Of a DNA stretch of 7,419 nucleotides, positions 1 to 6,775 are shown in pieces. The notes below the pieces were generated by a model. That model was not told where the DNA came from, did not search any database, and was given only the letters and a program-made list of their open reading frames with translations. Each line of letters opens with the position of its first letter. Within the stretch, counting starts at the first letter, position 1. The DNA is from Verrucomicrobiota bacterium (GTDB taxonomy: Bacteria; Verrucomicrobiota; Kiritimatiellia; CAIQIC01; Lenti-01). The stretch lies in contig JAKLIL010000076.1 in the NCBI GenBank assembly GCA_022709625.1, positions 1-7,419 of the forward strand. The letters are read 5' to 3'. The translations under genes and the position numbers were made by a program.

Positions 1-35
1 AACGTCGTCATGACCATGGCCGCCTTGCCGTTCAT
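1..35 (-). CDS. Probable start of a divergent gene (N-terminal 11 codons only)
   Basis: An ATG at 35 reading leftwards opens a frame MNGKAAMVMTT that runs off the window edge. All visible codons end in G or C, as in the real genes here, and the G/C bias at those positions disappears just upstream of this ATG. That pattern fits a coding boundary at position 35. The same bases are also open on the + strand (1-129, stop TAA), but the + frame loses its third-position bias after about base 36, so the minus reading is preferred. No Shine-Dalgarno sequence is visible, and a -10-like hexamer lies only 7 bases upstream, which would suit a leaderless mRNA. Too little sequence is visible to assign a product. 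Confidence 0.4.
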   Translation of the reverse strand, partial: MNGKAAMVMTT

Positions 36-42
36 GGCCGAA

Positions 43-71
43 AGGATAACCCGACGGGGCCGGGAGTACAA
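43..71 (-). promoter_or_regulatory. Candidate leftward promoter for the gene starting at 35
   Basis: On the minus strand TTGTAC (71-66) and TATCCT (48-43) are separated by 17 bases. They match the sigma-70 consensus at 3/6 and 4/6 positions. The predicted transcription start would fall at or next to the A of the ATG at 35, implying a leaderless message. The match is weak and was found by eye. Confidence 0.2.
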
Positions 72-146
72 TTTTTTTGGAATTCCGCTTCGCTCCTCAG
101 CCCTCGATCCCGCTCCCACCGCGAGGTAAATCGTTTTACTTTCAGC

Positions 147-175
147 TTGCTTGCAACACTGAACCCCCCTATCGT
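147..175 (+). promoter_or_regulatory. Candidate promoter of the phosphate transporter gene
   Basis: TTGCTT (147-152) and TATCGT (170-175) are 17 bases apart on the + strand, matching 3/6 and 4/6 of the sigma-70 consensus. This would give a leader of roughly 35 bases before the ATG at 217. A short palindrome, TTGCTTGCAA, overlaps the -35 element and could be an operator, but it is too short to be convincing. I could not recognise a Pho box, so phosphate control cannot be claimed. Confidence 0.25.
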
Positions 176-216
176 GTCGGCGCAATCCACCACCCGTCTT
201 TGACCAAGGAGAGGAC

Positions 217-1740
217 ATGCCGGATTTCACAACCATGCTGATGGGCGTCGCCGTGATCATGTTGGCTTGGGACTGCATCGAGGTCGGCAAGAACGACGCG
301 GCCAACCTGATCAACGGCGTGTTTGGCGCCCGCGTAATGAGCCACCGGACGGCGGTCTGGCTGGCGGGCTTGGCGGTTCTTCTGGGCGCGATGTTCGCCT
401 CCCCCGTCATGGAAACCGCGCGCAAGGGGATTTTCGAACCCGGCCAGCTTCAGCTCGTGCAGGCAATGGTCGTCTATGTCGCGGTCTACATCGTGGATAC
501 GGCCCTGCTGCACGCCTATTCCGCCTACGGCATGCCGGTCAGCACCACCGCCTCGCTGATTTTCGAACTGGTGGGCGGCGCCATCGGTGTCTCGCTCGGG
601 CTCGGCTTCGTCCATTGGGACAAGGTGGCGTCGGTGCTCAACGCCATCGTCGTCTCCGTGGTCCTGACCGGCATCGCCGGATTCCTCGTGCAGCGGATGT
701 TCCGCGCGGCCATCCAGGACGAACATACCGACCACCTGCGGGTGCTACTGCACGGCCCGTGGATCGCGGGATTGATGCTTACCTGGCTGGCGTGGTTCAT
801 GATCCTGAAAGGCATGAAATCCGTGCCCTGCATCGCCGCGTTCCGCACCCAATTCGTGGAACGCATCGGGATGTTCGGATTCCTGATCGTGGCCTGGGGC
901 GCGACCACCTTGCTGGTCCACGTGCTGGCCACGATCTTCCAGGAACGCCTGACCAAACGGCTGTTCAGCCTGCTGGCGATTCTCGGCATGATGTGCCTGG
1001 CCTTCGCGTTCGGCCAAAACGACCTGGCCAACGGAGCCTCGCCGGGGCTGTCCGCGTTTTGGCTGTGGAAGCACGCCGACGTCGGCACGGCGGAAGCCAC
1101 GAAGATGTCCATTCCCGTTTGGCTTTTGGCGGGCTGCGGCGCGCTGCTGGTCGTGGGCATGACCACCCGCAGCGCCCAGCGGGTCACGCGGGCCGCGGTG
1201 AACACCGGCAGCCAGTACGACCACATTGCCCTCTACGCGCCCAACTGGTGCAAGGCCCTGGCCCGGCGCCTGCTGCGCCTGCGCCCGGCAGGCCCCGATC
1301 TTGCGCCCCCGCCCCATCGCACCGAGACGGGCAAGCGCGTCCACTTCGATCCCCTGCGGGCCGCCGTCATCATGTCGGTCAGCGCCAGCGTAATCGCATT
1401 TGCCTCCAGCAACGGGTTCCCGGTTTCGACGACCTACGTCACCTTCGCGGCCGTGGTCGCCACCGGCATGGGCGACCGCACCATGTCGCGCGGCGATGCG
1501 GATCTGAAAATCGGACGCGCCATTTGGGTCGTCTTCAGTTGGTTCGCGGGCGGTTTGGTGGCGCTGCTTGCCACGGGAACGGTGGCCTGGGTACTGCTGA
1601 AGGCCGGTACCATCGGCGTGGCGGTGGGTTTGGCCGGCAATCTCGCGCTGCGCACCTATGTCAAATTCCGGTCCGACCGCCACGAGCGGCAATACCACCC
1701 CAAACTGCCGGCCGGGGTCGAAGCGGAAACTGCCGGTTGA
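217..1740 (+). CDS. PiT-family inorganic phosphate transporter
   Basis: This 507-residue integral membrane protein belongs to the PiT family, which imports phosphate (free or as metal-phosphate) coupled to H+ or Na+. The family's internal duplication is visible. The first half has GKNDAAN (residues 24-30) and GMPVSTT (PVSTT 107-111); the second has GQNDLAN (266-272) and GFPVSTT (PVSTT 402-406). Many hydrophobic helices span most of the length. A basic, hydrophilic loop of about 60-70 residues (roughly 315-380) separates the second GxND motif from the second PVSTT, which helps explain why it is longer than the compact ~330-residue members. The ATG at 217 follows AAGGAG at 5-6 base spacing. No PhoU-like (DUF47) partner is adjacent in the window, although one often accompanies pit genes. 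The gene is monocistronic here and converges on the DUF4340 gene. The family is secure; the coupling ion and affinity are not known. Confidence 0.93.
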   Translation: MPDFTTMLMGVAVIMLAWDCIEVGKNDAANLINGVFGARVMSHRTAVWLAGLAVLLGAMFASPVMETARKGIFEPGQLQLVQAMVVYVAVYIVDTALLHAYSAYGMPVSTTASLIFELVGGAIGVSLGLGFVHWDKVASVLNAIVVSVVLTGIAGFLVQRMFRAAIQDEHTDHLRVLLHGPWIAGLMLTWLAWFMILKGMKSVPCIAAFRTQFVERIGMFGFLIVAWGATTLLVHVLATIFQERLTKRLFSLLAILGMMCLAFAFGQNDLANGASPGLSAFWLWKHADVGTAEATKMSIPVWLLAGCGALLVVGMTTRSAQRVTRAAVNTGSQYDHIALYAPNWCKALARRLLRLRPAGPDLAPPPHRTETGKRVHFDPLRAAVIMSVSASVIAFASSNGFPVSTTYVTFAAVVATGMGDRTMSRGDADLKIGRAIWVVFSWFAGGLVALLATGTVAWVLLKAGTIGVAVGLAGNLALRTYVKFRSDRHERQYHPKLPAGVEAETAG

Positions 1741-1757
1741 GCGGTGGGGCCCGGGCT

Positions 1758-1776
1758 GCCGGACTCAGTCCGCGGC
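1758..1776. terminator. Possible bidirectional hairpin between convergent genes
   Basis: GCCGGAC (1758-1764) can pair with GTCC (1768-1771) plus GGC (1774-1776), leaving a two-base bulge and a TCA loop. The loop is exactly the stop codon (TGA on the minus strand) of the DUF4340 gene. It lies between two converging genes and could fold in both transcripts. There is no T-run on either side, so it is not a classical intrinsic terminator. Confidence 0.2.
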
Positions 1777-2970
1777 GGGAACCGGCGGCGGCGGCGGCGG
1801 TTCGCTGGGCGTTTCCGCCGATTCGCTGGCCGGAGCGGCTACCGGCTCCTCGGCAGGAACGATAGCCGGTTCAACTTCGGGAGGGGCAGTAACCTCGGCC
1901 TCCGGTTCGGCCGGCGGCGCGGCGGGTGACTCCGCCGGCGGCGCGGGCTTTTTCACCACGGTCTCTTTCGCCAAGGCGAGCGACTCCGTCATGTACGATG
2001 GGACTAGATAGGTTCGGCCATTGAGCTTTTTCTCCAACGCGGCGAATTCCGGCGGCAAGGCGGAGGCCTCGCCGCCAGCGGCCGCGATCTGGATCTGCAC
2101 GGGGCGGCCTCCCTCCATGTCGGCCTGGGATTCGCCGATGCGGATTTCCAAGGATGCGCCGTTGGTCGTGGTGGCCTTGTAGCCGGAGGCGTTGGTAAAC
2201 CACGACGCCGCCACTTCGTTGGTCAGAAACCGGTCGGCGCGCAGGTTGCGCAGCGCGCCAAACAGGCGGCTGGCGGCGGCCAGGTCCGTTTCTTCGCCGG
2301 TCTCGGCCAAGCGGAACAGGCCGTTGGTATCGCGTTGGACGGAATAGGATTCCTGCGGCAACGTCACCGCGACCTGCTGGATGGCATCGGCCGGCACTTC
2401 CAGCAATTTCCGCTCCCACCACAGGGCCGAATCGGCCTGCGCCAGCGAGACATCGTCCTTCAGCAGCCGTACCGGCCCTTCGTCCACGCGTACGTAGCGG
2501 CCGGCCGGCGGCCCCCAGAACTGCTGTTCGTTCCGCTGGGGTTCCCGGGTCTTGCCGAGGGCCAGCACCGTGGTGCCTTGGCCGGTTTCCAGCGCGATTT
2601 GCACCGGTGCATTGGTTTCATCCGCCATGAGGCCGTATTCCGCCAAGCGGTCCGCGCCCGCGTCCGCCACCTGGCCTTCCTCGGCTTCGTCGAGCATCCG
2701 CATCAAGTTGCGCAGCCGTTCCAGATCGGCGGGATAATCGCCCTGCTCCTGCACGCGCCAGACGCCCTCTGCCTGCGCCAAATGCGTGGTGGCCGCATGG
2801 TCGCTAATGGTCATCCGGACGACGGAAGCCAGATCGACGGCGGCGAGCAGTTTGCCGGGCTTGGCCGCGGCTTCCTCGCCCGCCGCGGGCGCCTCGCGCT
2901 TCGACAGCCAGAGCGCGCCGAGCAACGCGGCCAGCACGACCGCCAACATCAACAACGTTTTCCTGGACAT
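1765..2970 (-). CDS. DUF4340 domain-containing membrane-anchored protein, last gene of the Gld-like ABC operon
   Basis: This 401-residue protein has an N-terminal membrane anchor (about residues 5-22, preceded by RK), so most of it should lie outside the cytoplasm. Two DUF4340-like segments follow. One at about 45-115 contains G69-V-W71, then YPAD and the AEYGL motif. The second begins near 180 with the typical WWERKLLEVPADAI stretch and continues to about 325. DUF4340 proteins commonly sit next to GldG-like genes, and their biochemical role is unknown. The last 60 residues (342-401) are almost entirely Pro, Ala, Glu, Ser and Val, including six prolines in a row, and look disordered. The ATG at 2970 has AAGGGAG 7 bases upstream and begins 18 bases after the gldG-like stop. 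An accessory role in the exporter is inferred from context only. Confidence 0.85.
   Translation of the reverse strand: MSRKTLLMLAVVLAALLGALWLSKREAPAAGEEAAAKPGKLLAAVDLASVVRMTISDHAATTHLAQAEGVWRVQEQGDYPADLERLRNLMRMLDEAEEGQVADAGADRLAEYGLMADETNAPVQIALETGQGTTVLALGKTREPQRNEQQFWGPPAGRYVRVDEGPVRLLKDDVSLAQADSALWWERKLLEVPADAIQQVAVTLPQESYSVQRDTNGLFRLAETGEETDLAAASRLFGALRNLRADRFLTNEVAASWFTNASGYKATTTNGASLEIRIGESQADMEGGRPVQIQIAAAGGEASALPPEFAALEKKLNGRTYLVPSYMTESLALAKETVVKKPAPPAESPAAPPAEPEAEVTAPPEVEPAIVPAEEPVAAPASESAETPSEPPPPPPVPAAD
1783..1800. repeat. (CGG)6 trinucleotide run
   Basis: Six perfect CGG units on the + strand are read on the minus strand as six consecutive CCG proline codons near the C-terminus of the DUF4340 protein. 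Slippage here would change the number of prolines without breaking the frame. Confidence 0.9.
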
Positions 2971-2988
2971 ATCGCGACTCCCTTCCGT

Positions 2989-4869
2989 TCACGCCGCGGC
3001 GCGTTTCCGCCGCCGCCAGCCCAATCCGATTCCGAACGCGGCCACCAGCAGGGGCACCGCGGCCAGATTCAGCACCTTCAACGTCAGGCCCAGCTTCTCG
3101 ATGCTGTGCCGCAGATTCTTCCGGACTTCCTTGAGCTGCCGCTGGGTCTCGAACCGCTCCTTGCGGAATTTTTCCAGTTCGGTCTTCTGGGCGGGGCTTA
3201 GGACCAGTTGCTGGTCGTCGCTCTTGGCCGATTGCAGTTCGTTGAGCCGCTGCTGGGCCTGCTGCAGCTTGGACTGGAGTTTCTCCTCCTCTTCCTGCCA
3301 CTGCTCCTGCGCGGCCTGCTCCAGCGCGAGCACGCGGTCGAAGGGATGGTTGAACTGGCCGCGGCCACGCAGCCCGATCAGCGCGGGATCGCCCGAGAGC
3401 TGCTCGGCCAGGTTGAGGGTGAAGTTCAGGTTGTCGTTGAACGGCTGGTACAAGGTCTGCCCGAAGATGTTGATGGCCCGCGCGGAGTAGTCGTTGGCCA
3501 ACAGGTCGGCGTCGGCCACGAGCAGCACGACGCCGTCCTTCTCGGCGGTCTTCAGCCAGGCGTTCGTGGCGACGGGCGTCTCGTTGGTCGCGCCTTCCGC
3601 GCGCGGCTGCCCGTCGGGAAAGGCCGTCGGGAAGCGGCCGGAAATCCGCACCGCCAGCGCGGCGGCGGGCGCGGCCTGGCCGGACCGGGTATTGAGGTCC
3701 GCCGGATTCCGCGCCTGGAACGCATCCACCGTCACGGCGTTGCTCGACGCGAAGGCCAGCGTCTTCATCTCCAGCCCTTCCGCCGGGGAGCCGACGATGG
3801 CGCCCGGGAAGGGCAGCATCAGGCTTTCCAGCGAGCCGGTAACGATTTCCTCGCGGTCGAGGTTCTGGCCGGCCCGCAGCGACAGCCAGGTCGGCAGGCG
3901 TTCGGCGCGGCCATCGCCGAGATTGATCGGCGTAGCGGCGGCCAGATCCGCCACGACCCGGGCGGTTTCCACCGTGACGCCCCATGCGCGGGAGAGCCGG
4001 TTGATGTCCGAGGACAGCGAGGGCATGCCCATCGGTTCCCCTTCTTCCTTGTCGGAAATGCACATCGGATCCACGAACGCCGCCACGCGGCCGCCCTTCA
4101 GCAGGAACTGGTCGACCGCGAACAGTGCCCGGTCCTTGATTTCCTTCGGATGGATCAGCAGCAGCGTGTCAACGCCCGCCGGAATTTCTTCGGCGTCCAG
4201 CGGCACCGGCACCACTTCGTACTGCTTCTTCAGTTCGGTGACGAACAGCCAGTCCTGGGTGCGCTGGGTCGGGGGCATGAACGGCGAGGCCGGCTCGGCC
4301 AGCACCGGCAAGGCGCCCATGATGCCGATCCGCGGACGCTGGGCGCGGACGACTTCCTGCACCAGGCGCGCCACCAGGTATTCCATTTGCGACTCGGCCG
4401 TTGGATCCAGGAACGGGATGGAGGCCTCCTTGGTGCCCGACACGGCCACCAGGCCCAGATAGAGATCCGGCAACATGCCCAGTCCGCCGGTGGATTGCGG
4501 CGTCAGGCCGTAGCGCTGCGCCCATTCCTCGGCGTCGGAATCGGGCTTGGGATCCCAGATTTCCAGCGCGACCTTGCCGCCGCTGCGGCCGGCCACTTCG
4601 CGCAGGAAATCCAGGGTGCGCTGCACATAGTTCTTCAGCGGCCCCGGCAGGTTCGGGTTGCTCTTGGAGAAATAGAATTTCAGCGTGACGGGGCGTTCGA
4701 GGCCCCGCAGCATGTCCACCGTGCCCGGCGCGAGCGTGTAGAGCCGCTCGGCCGTCAAGTCCTTGCGCCAGCGCACGCCGGCGAACAAGGCGTTCGCCGC
4801 GATCAGGATGCCCAGCACGATCAATACGCCGGCCAGGCCGGCAAACCGCTTCGACGTCGTCTTTTTCAT
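2989..4869 (-). CDS. GldG-like ABC transporter accessory protein
   Basis: This 626-residue protein resembles the GldG / ABC-type auxiliary component family (ABC_transp_aux). It has a membrane helix near the N-terminus (about 8-30), then the family's opening DLTAERLYTLAPGT and a VTLKFYFS strand. A long extracytoplasmic region follows, including RPRIGIMGALP and later GVVLLVADADLL, a Rossmann-like fold typical of the family. Residues of about 515-593 are Gln/Glu/Lys-rich and predicted coiled coil. A second membrane helix (about 599-618) precedes a basic RRRKR tail, so both ends are membrane-tethered. The ATG at 4869 is preferred because GAGG lies 8 bases upstream. A GTG at 4878 would add three residues but has no Shine-Dalgarno sequence. 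The gene starts 33 bases after the permease stop and is followed 18 bases later by the DUF4340 gene. It probably works with the ATPase and permease; its exact function is unknown. Confidence 0.88.
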   Translation of the reverse strand: MKKTTSKRFAGLAGVLIVLGILIAANALFAGVRWRKDLTAERLYTLAPGTVDMLRGLERPVTLKFYFSKSNPNLPGPLKNYVQRTLDFLREVAGRSGGKVALEIWDPKPDSDAEEWAQRYGLTPQSTGGLGMLPDLYLGLVAVSGTKEASIPFLDPTAESQMEYLVARLVQEVVRAQRPRIGIMGALPVLAEPASPFMPPTQRTQDWLFVTELKKQYEVVPVPLDAEEIPAGVDTLLLIHPKEIKDRALFAVDQFLLKGGRVAAFVDPMCISDKEEGEPMGMPSLSSDINRLSRAWGVTVETARVVADLAAATPINLGDGRAERLPTWLSLRAGQNLDREEIVTGSLESLMLPFPGAIVGSPAEGLEMKTLAFASSNAVTVDAFQARNPADLNTRSGQAAPAAALAVRISGRFPTAFPDGQPRAEGATNETPVATNAWLKTAEKDGVVLLVADADLLANDYSARAINIFGQTLYQPFNDNLNFTLNLAEQLSGDPALIGLRGRGQFNHPFDRVLALEQAAQEQWQEEEEKLQSKLQQAQQRLNELQSAKSDDQQLVLSPAQKTELEKFRKERFETQRQLKEVRKNLRHSIEKLGLTLKVLNLAAVPLLVAAFGIGLGWRRRKRAAA

Positions 4870-4902
4870 TCGCGCCACCTCGTTGCAGTATTGGGGCCGC
4901 GC

Positions 4903-5646
4903 TCAGCGGCCCGTCCGGTTGTCCAGCACCAGCTGGGTCAGAAACAGCATGAACCCCGTCACGCTGGCGAAATAGATGAAATCCCGCGCGTCCAGCACGC
5001 CCCGCTGCATCGCCTCGTAGTGCGGCATGAAGCTGAACGCGGCCACGCCGTCCACCAGCCAGCCGGGCGCCCATTGCGACAGCAGTTCCGTAACCGGCTG
5101 GAAGCCCGCCAGGATCAGGAAAAGCCCCAGCACCACCGCGAGCGCGAAGCTGATGACCTGGTTGCGGGTCAGCGCCGACGTGAACATGCCCACCGCCAGA
5201 TAGGCCCCCGCCAGCAGCAGGCTGGCGAGATAGCCGGACACGATCACGCCCCAGTCCGGCTGGCCCAGCCACGCCGCCGTCAGCGGCACGGGGAATGTCA
5301 GCAGCAGCGCCAGGCCCAGGAAGGCCCACGCCGCGACCATCTTGCCGACGATGGCCTGCGCCGGCGTGACGGACGTCGTGAACAGCAGTTCGATCGTCCC
5401 CTGCCGGCGCTCCTCCGACCACAGGCGCATCGCCACCGCCGGCACCAGGATCAGGTAGAGCCACGGGTGCCAGAAGAAAAAGCCGCGCAGGTCCGCCTGG
5501 CCGGCCTCGTAGAACCCGCTCACCGAGAACGTGAAGAACCCGGCGAGGGCGAGGAAGATGATGATGAAGATGTAGGCGACCGGCGAATTGAAATAACTGC
5601 TCCACTCGCGCTTCGCGATCGCCCAGCTGCGGGAAATCATGTCCAT
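4903..5646 (-). CDS. ABC-2 type transporter permease, GldF-like
   Basis: This 247-residue polytopic membrane protein would form the translocation core with the ATPase. It opens with a cytoplasmic segment containing KREWSSYFNSPVAYIF, a characteristic start for this permease family. About six hydrophobic helices follow (roughly 24-42, 60-76, 104-125, 135-158, 163-186 and 225-241). The conserved cytoplasmic stretch EERRQGTIELLFTTSVT (residues 78-94) is the ABC2_membrane_3/GldF hallmark that contacts the ATPase. Length is normal for the family. The ATG at 5646 has AAAGGAG 9 bases upstream, within the 19-base gap after the ATPase stop. A second in-frame ATG two codons later is poorly placed. Substrate cannot be read from the sequence. 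Confidence 0.9.
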   Translation of the reverse strand: MDMISRSWAIAKREWSSYFNSPVAYIFIIIFLALAGFFTFSVSGFYEAGQADLRGFFFWHPWLYLILVPAVAMRLWSEERRQGTIELLFTTSVTPAQAIVGKMVAAWAFLGLALLLTFPVPLTAAWLGQPDWGVIVSGYLASLLLAGAYLAVGMFTSALTRNQVISFALAVVLGLFLILAGFQPVTELLSQWAPGWLVDGVAAFSFMPHYEAMQRGVLDARDFIYFASVTGFMLFLTQLVLDNRTGR

Positions 5647-5665
5647 GGCCGTTTGCTCCTTTCCC

Positions 5666-6619
5666 CTAGGCGGATTTCTTCACCACGTCGGCCGTGGTGG
5701 TGATTTGGCGGAACACGTCGTCCAGCCGCCCCGGCTCCGAGCGCAGTTCGGTGACCAGCCAGCGGTTCTCGGCCGCCGTTTCGATGGCGCGCACCGCCAG
5801 CGACTGCTTGTCCCGCGGCACGAGCCGCAGGACCTGCTTTTCAGCCGTCCCGGCCACGCGCACCACCTGCGCCACGTCCGGAATTCGGCCGAAGGCGGCC
5901 ACCGCCGGCTCGGCCGGCGCCAGCACTTCGATGGTCAGCGTATTGAAACCGTCGCTGCGTTTCTTCAGCTCGGCGGGATGGCTGTCGGCCTTGAGGCGGC
6001 CTTCGCTGATGATCATGACCCGCGAGCAAATCGCCTCGACCTCTTCGAGCACGTGGGTGGACATCATGATGATTTTTTCCGGCGCCATGCGGACGATCAT
6101 GTCGCGGACGACCTGCTTCTGGTTGGGATCCAGGCCTTCCGTCGGCTCGTCCAGCAGCAGTACCGGCGGATCGTGGATCAGGGTTTGCGCCAGGCAGGTC
6201 CGGCGGCGGTAGCCCTTCGACAGCGTCTCGATGGGCTGGTGGCGCACGGACCCCAGCATGCAGACGTCCAGCATCGCCGCCGCGCGGCGGTCGCGTTCCT
6301 TTCCGGAAAAACCGCGGATTTCGGCCATGAAGCGCAGGAACGCCTGCACCGTCATCTCGTCGTACAGCGGCGTGTTTTCCGGCATGTAGCCGATCTGCTT
6401 TTGCGCACCCACCGGGTCGGCGCCCACGTCGATGCCGTTGACCGTCACCGCGCCCGACGTCGGCGGCAGATAGCCGGCGATCATCCGGATGGTCGTGGTC
6501 TTCCCGGCCCCGTTCGGACCCAGAAAGCCCAGCACCGTACCTTTCTCCACGGTGAACGAAATGTCGTCCACGGCCGTGCGCAGACCGAACTTCTTCACCA
6601 AATGCTCCACCTTGATCAT
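5666..6619 (-). CDS. ABC transporter ATP-binding protein, GldA-like
   Basis: This 317-residue cytoplasmic ATPase would power the exporter formed with the permease downstream. All nucleotide-binding motifs are intact: Walker A GPNGAGKTT (34-42), signature LSKGY (133-137), Walker B VLLLDEP (153-159) with catalytic E158, D-loop GLDPNQ (162-167) and switch H189. The Q-loop position reads IGYMPEN (76-82), with Glu where many ABC proteins have Gln. As far as I recall, LSKGY and GLDPNQ are usual for GldA-type proteins. Residues of about 225-317 form a C-terminal extension like those of ABC-2 exporter ATPases. The ATG at 6619 has GGGAG 5 bases upstream. It is the first gene of the four-gene operon, and its start overlaps the stop of a possible 16-codon leader ORF. 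The ABC-2 exporter class is sure; the cargo is unknown. Confidence 0.95.
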   Translation of the reverse strand: MIKVEHLVKKFGLRTAVDDISFTVEKGTVLGFLGPNGAGKTTTIRMIAGYLPPTSGAVTVNGIDVGADPVGAQKQIGYMPENTPLYDEMTVQAFLRFMAEIRGFSGKERDRRAAAMLDVCMLGSVRHQPIETLSKGYRRRTCLAQTLIHDPPVLLLDEPTEGLDPNQKQVVRDMIVRMAPEKIIMMSTHVLEEVEAICSRVMIISEGRLKADSHPAELKKRSDGFNTLTIEVLAPAEPAVAAFGRIPDVAQVVRVAGTAEKQVLRLVPRDKQSLAVRAIETAAENRWLVTELRSEPGRLDDVFRQITTTADVVKKSA

Positions 6620-6666
6620 GGTTTCTCCCTGCTGTTATTGGACGTCCAGACCCACCTCATGGGCAT
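6616..6666 (-). CDS. Possible 16-codon leader ORF coupled to the ABC operon
   Basis: An ORF encoding MPMRWVWTSNNSREKP starts at ATG 6666, with AAGGG 6 bases upstream. Its TGA overlaps the ATPase start codon as ATGA. The ATPase's own GGGAG lies inside the last codons of this ORF, so ribosomes finishing the peptide would sit at the ATPase start. Thirteen of sixteen codons end in G or C. No homologue is recognised and no attenuator hairpin was found, so a regulatory role is inferred only from geometry. Chance could produce such an ORF. Confidence 0.3.
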   Translation of the reverse strand: MPMRWVWTSNNSREKP

Positions 6667-6745
6667 ATGTTTCCCTTAAAGCAGACGGCATGCCAAGGCC
6701 TGCGCCGAAGCCTACCGCCCGGCTTTTTTTCCGACGAAATGCCCC

Positions 6746-6775
6746 AAAAAGCCCGCTGAACCGATCAAATTCAGC
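6746..6775 (-). terminator. Weak intrinsic-terminator-like hairpin downstream of the prenyl synthase gene
   Basis: On the minus strand GCTGAA (6775-6770) and TTCAGC (6760-6755) form a perfect 6-bp stem with a 9-base loop. GGGC and then TTTTT (6750-6746) follow. It lies 68 bases beyond the prenyl synthase stop, in the right orientation to end that transcript before the ABC operon. The stem is short and the T-run is offset by four bases, so this is tentative. The rest of the 6620-6842 spacer shows no convincing promoter by eye. Confidence 0.3.

Noticed and set aside
50..78. CCCG/CGGG mini-hairpin followed by a T7 run, as a + strand terminator
   Set aside because: The stem is only 4 bp and is separated from the T-run by seven bases. 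No + strand gene is known to end just before it.
1..129. + strand frame ending TAA at 127-129, as the tail of an upstream gene
   Set aside because: Third-position G/C bias is present only in the first 12 codons. The remainder (from about base 37) has mixed third positions, including a T7 run, unlike the genes here. The minus-strand start at 35 explains the bias better, though more sequence is needed to exclude it.
745..1698. 317-codon minus-strand frame inside the phosphate transporter
   Set aside because: It is a Gly/Arg/His-rich antisense shadow. The + strand reading has duplicated PiT motifs and good codon bias.
267..1865. 532-codon + strand frame overlapping the phosphate transporter
   Set aside because: It is an out-of-frame Arg/Gly/Ala/Pro-rich translation of the pit gene, with no domain and no plausible start.
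2335..3201. 288-codon + strand frame opposite the DUF4340 gene
   Set aside because: It is a codon-aligned shadow of the same kind. It has no Shine-Dalgarno sequence and no family resemblance.
3208..5703. 831-codon open frame on the + strand, antisense to the GldG-like and permease genes
   Set aside because: It is in codon register with both minus-strand genes, so it stays open simply because TTA, CTA and TCA codons are rare in GC-rich genes. The translation is rich in Arg, Gln, His and Gly with no recognisable domain, while the minus strand has clear families.
5639..6679. 346-codon + strand frame opposite the ABC ATPase
   Set aside because: It is a codon-aligned antisense shadow of an ATPase with all Walker motifs intact. 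Its own translation is His/Arg/Asp-rich and meaningless.
6702..6730. GCCG/CGGC followed by T7 on the + strand as a terminator
   Set aside because: The stem is only 4 bp with a long loop, and no + strand transcript is expected to reach it.
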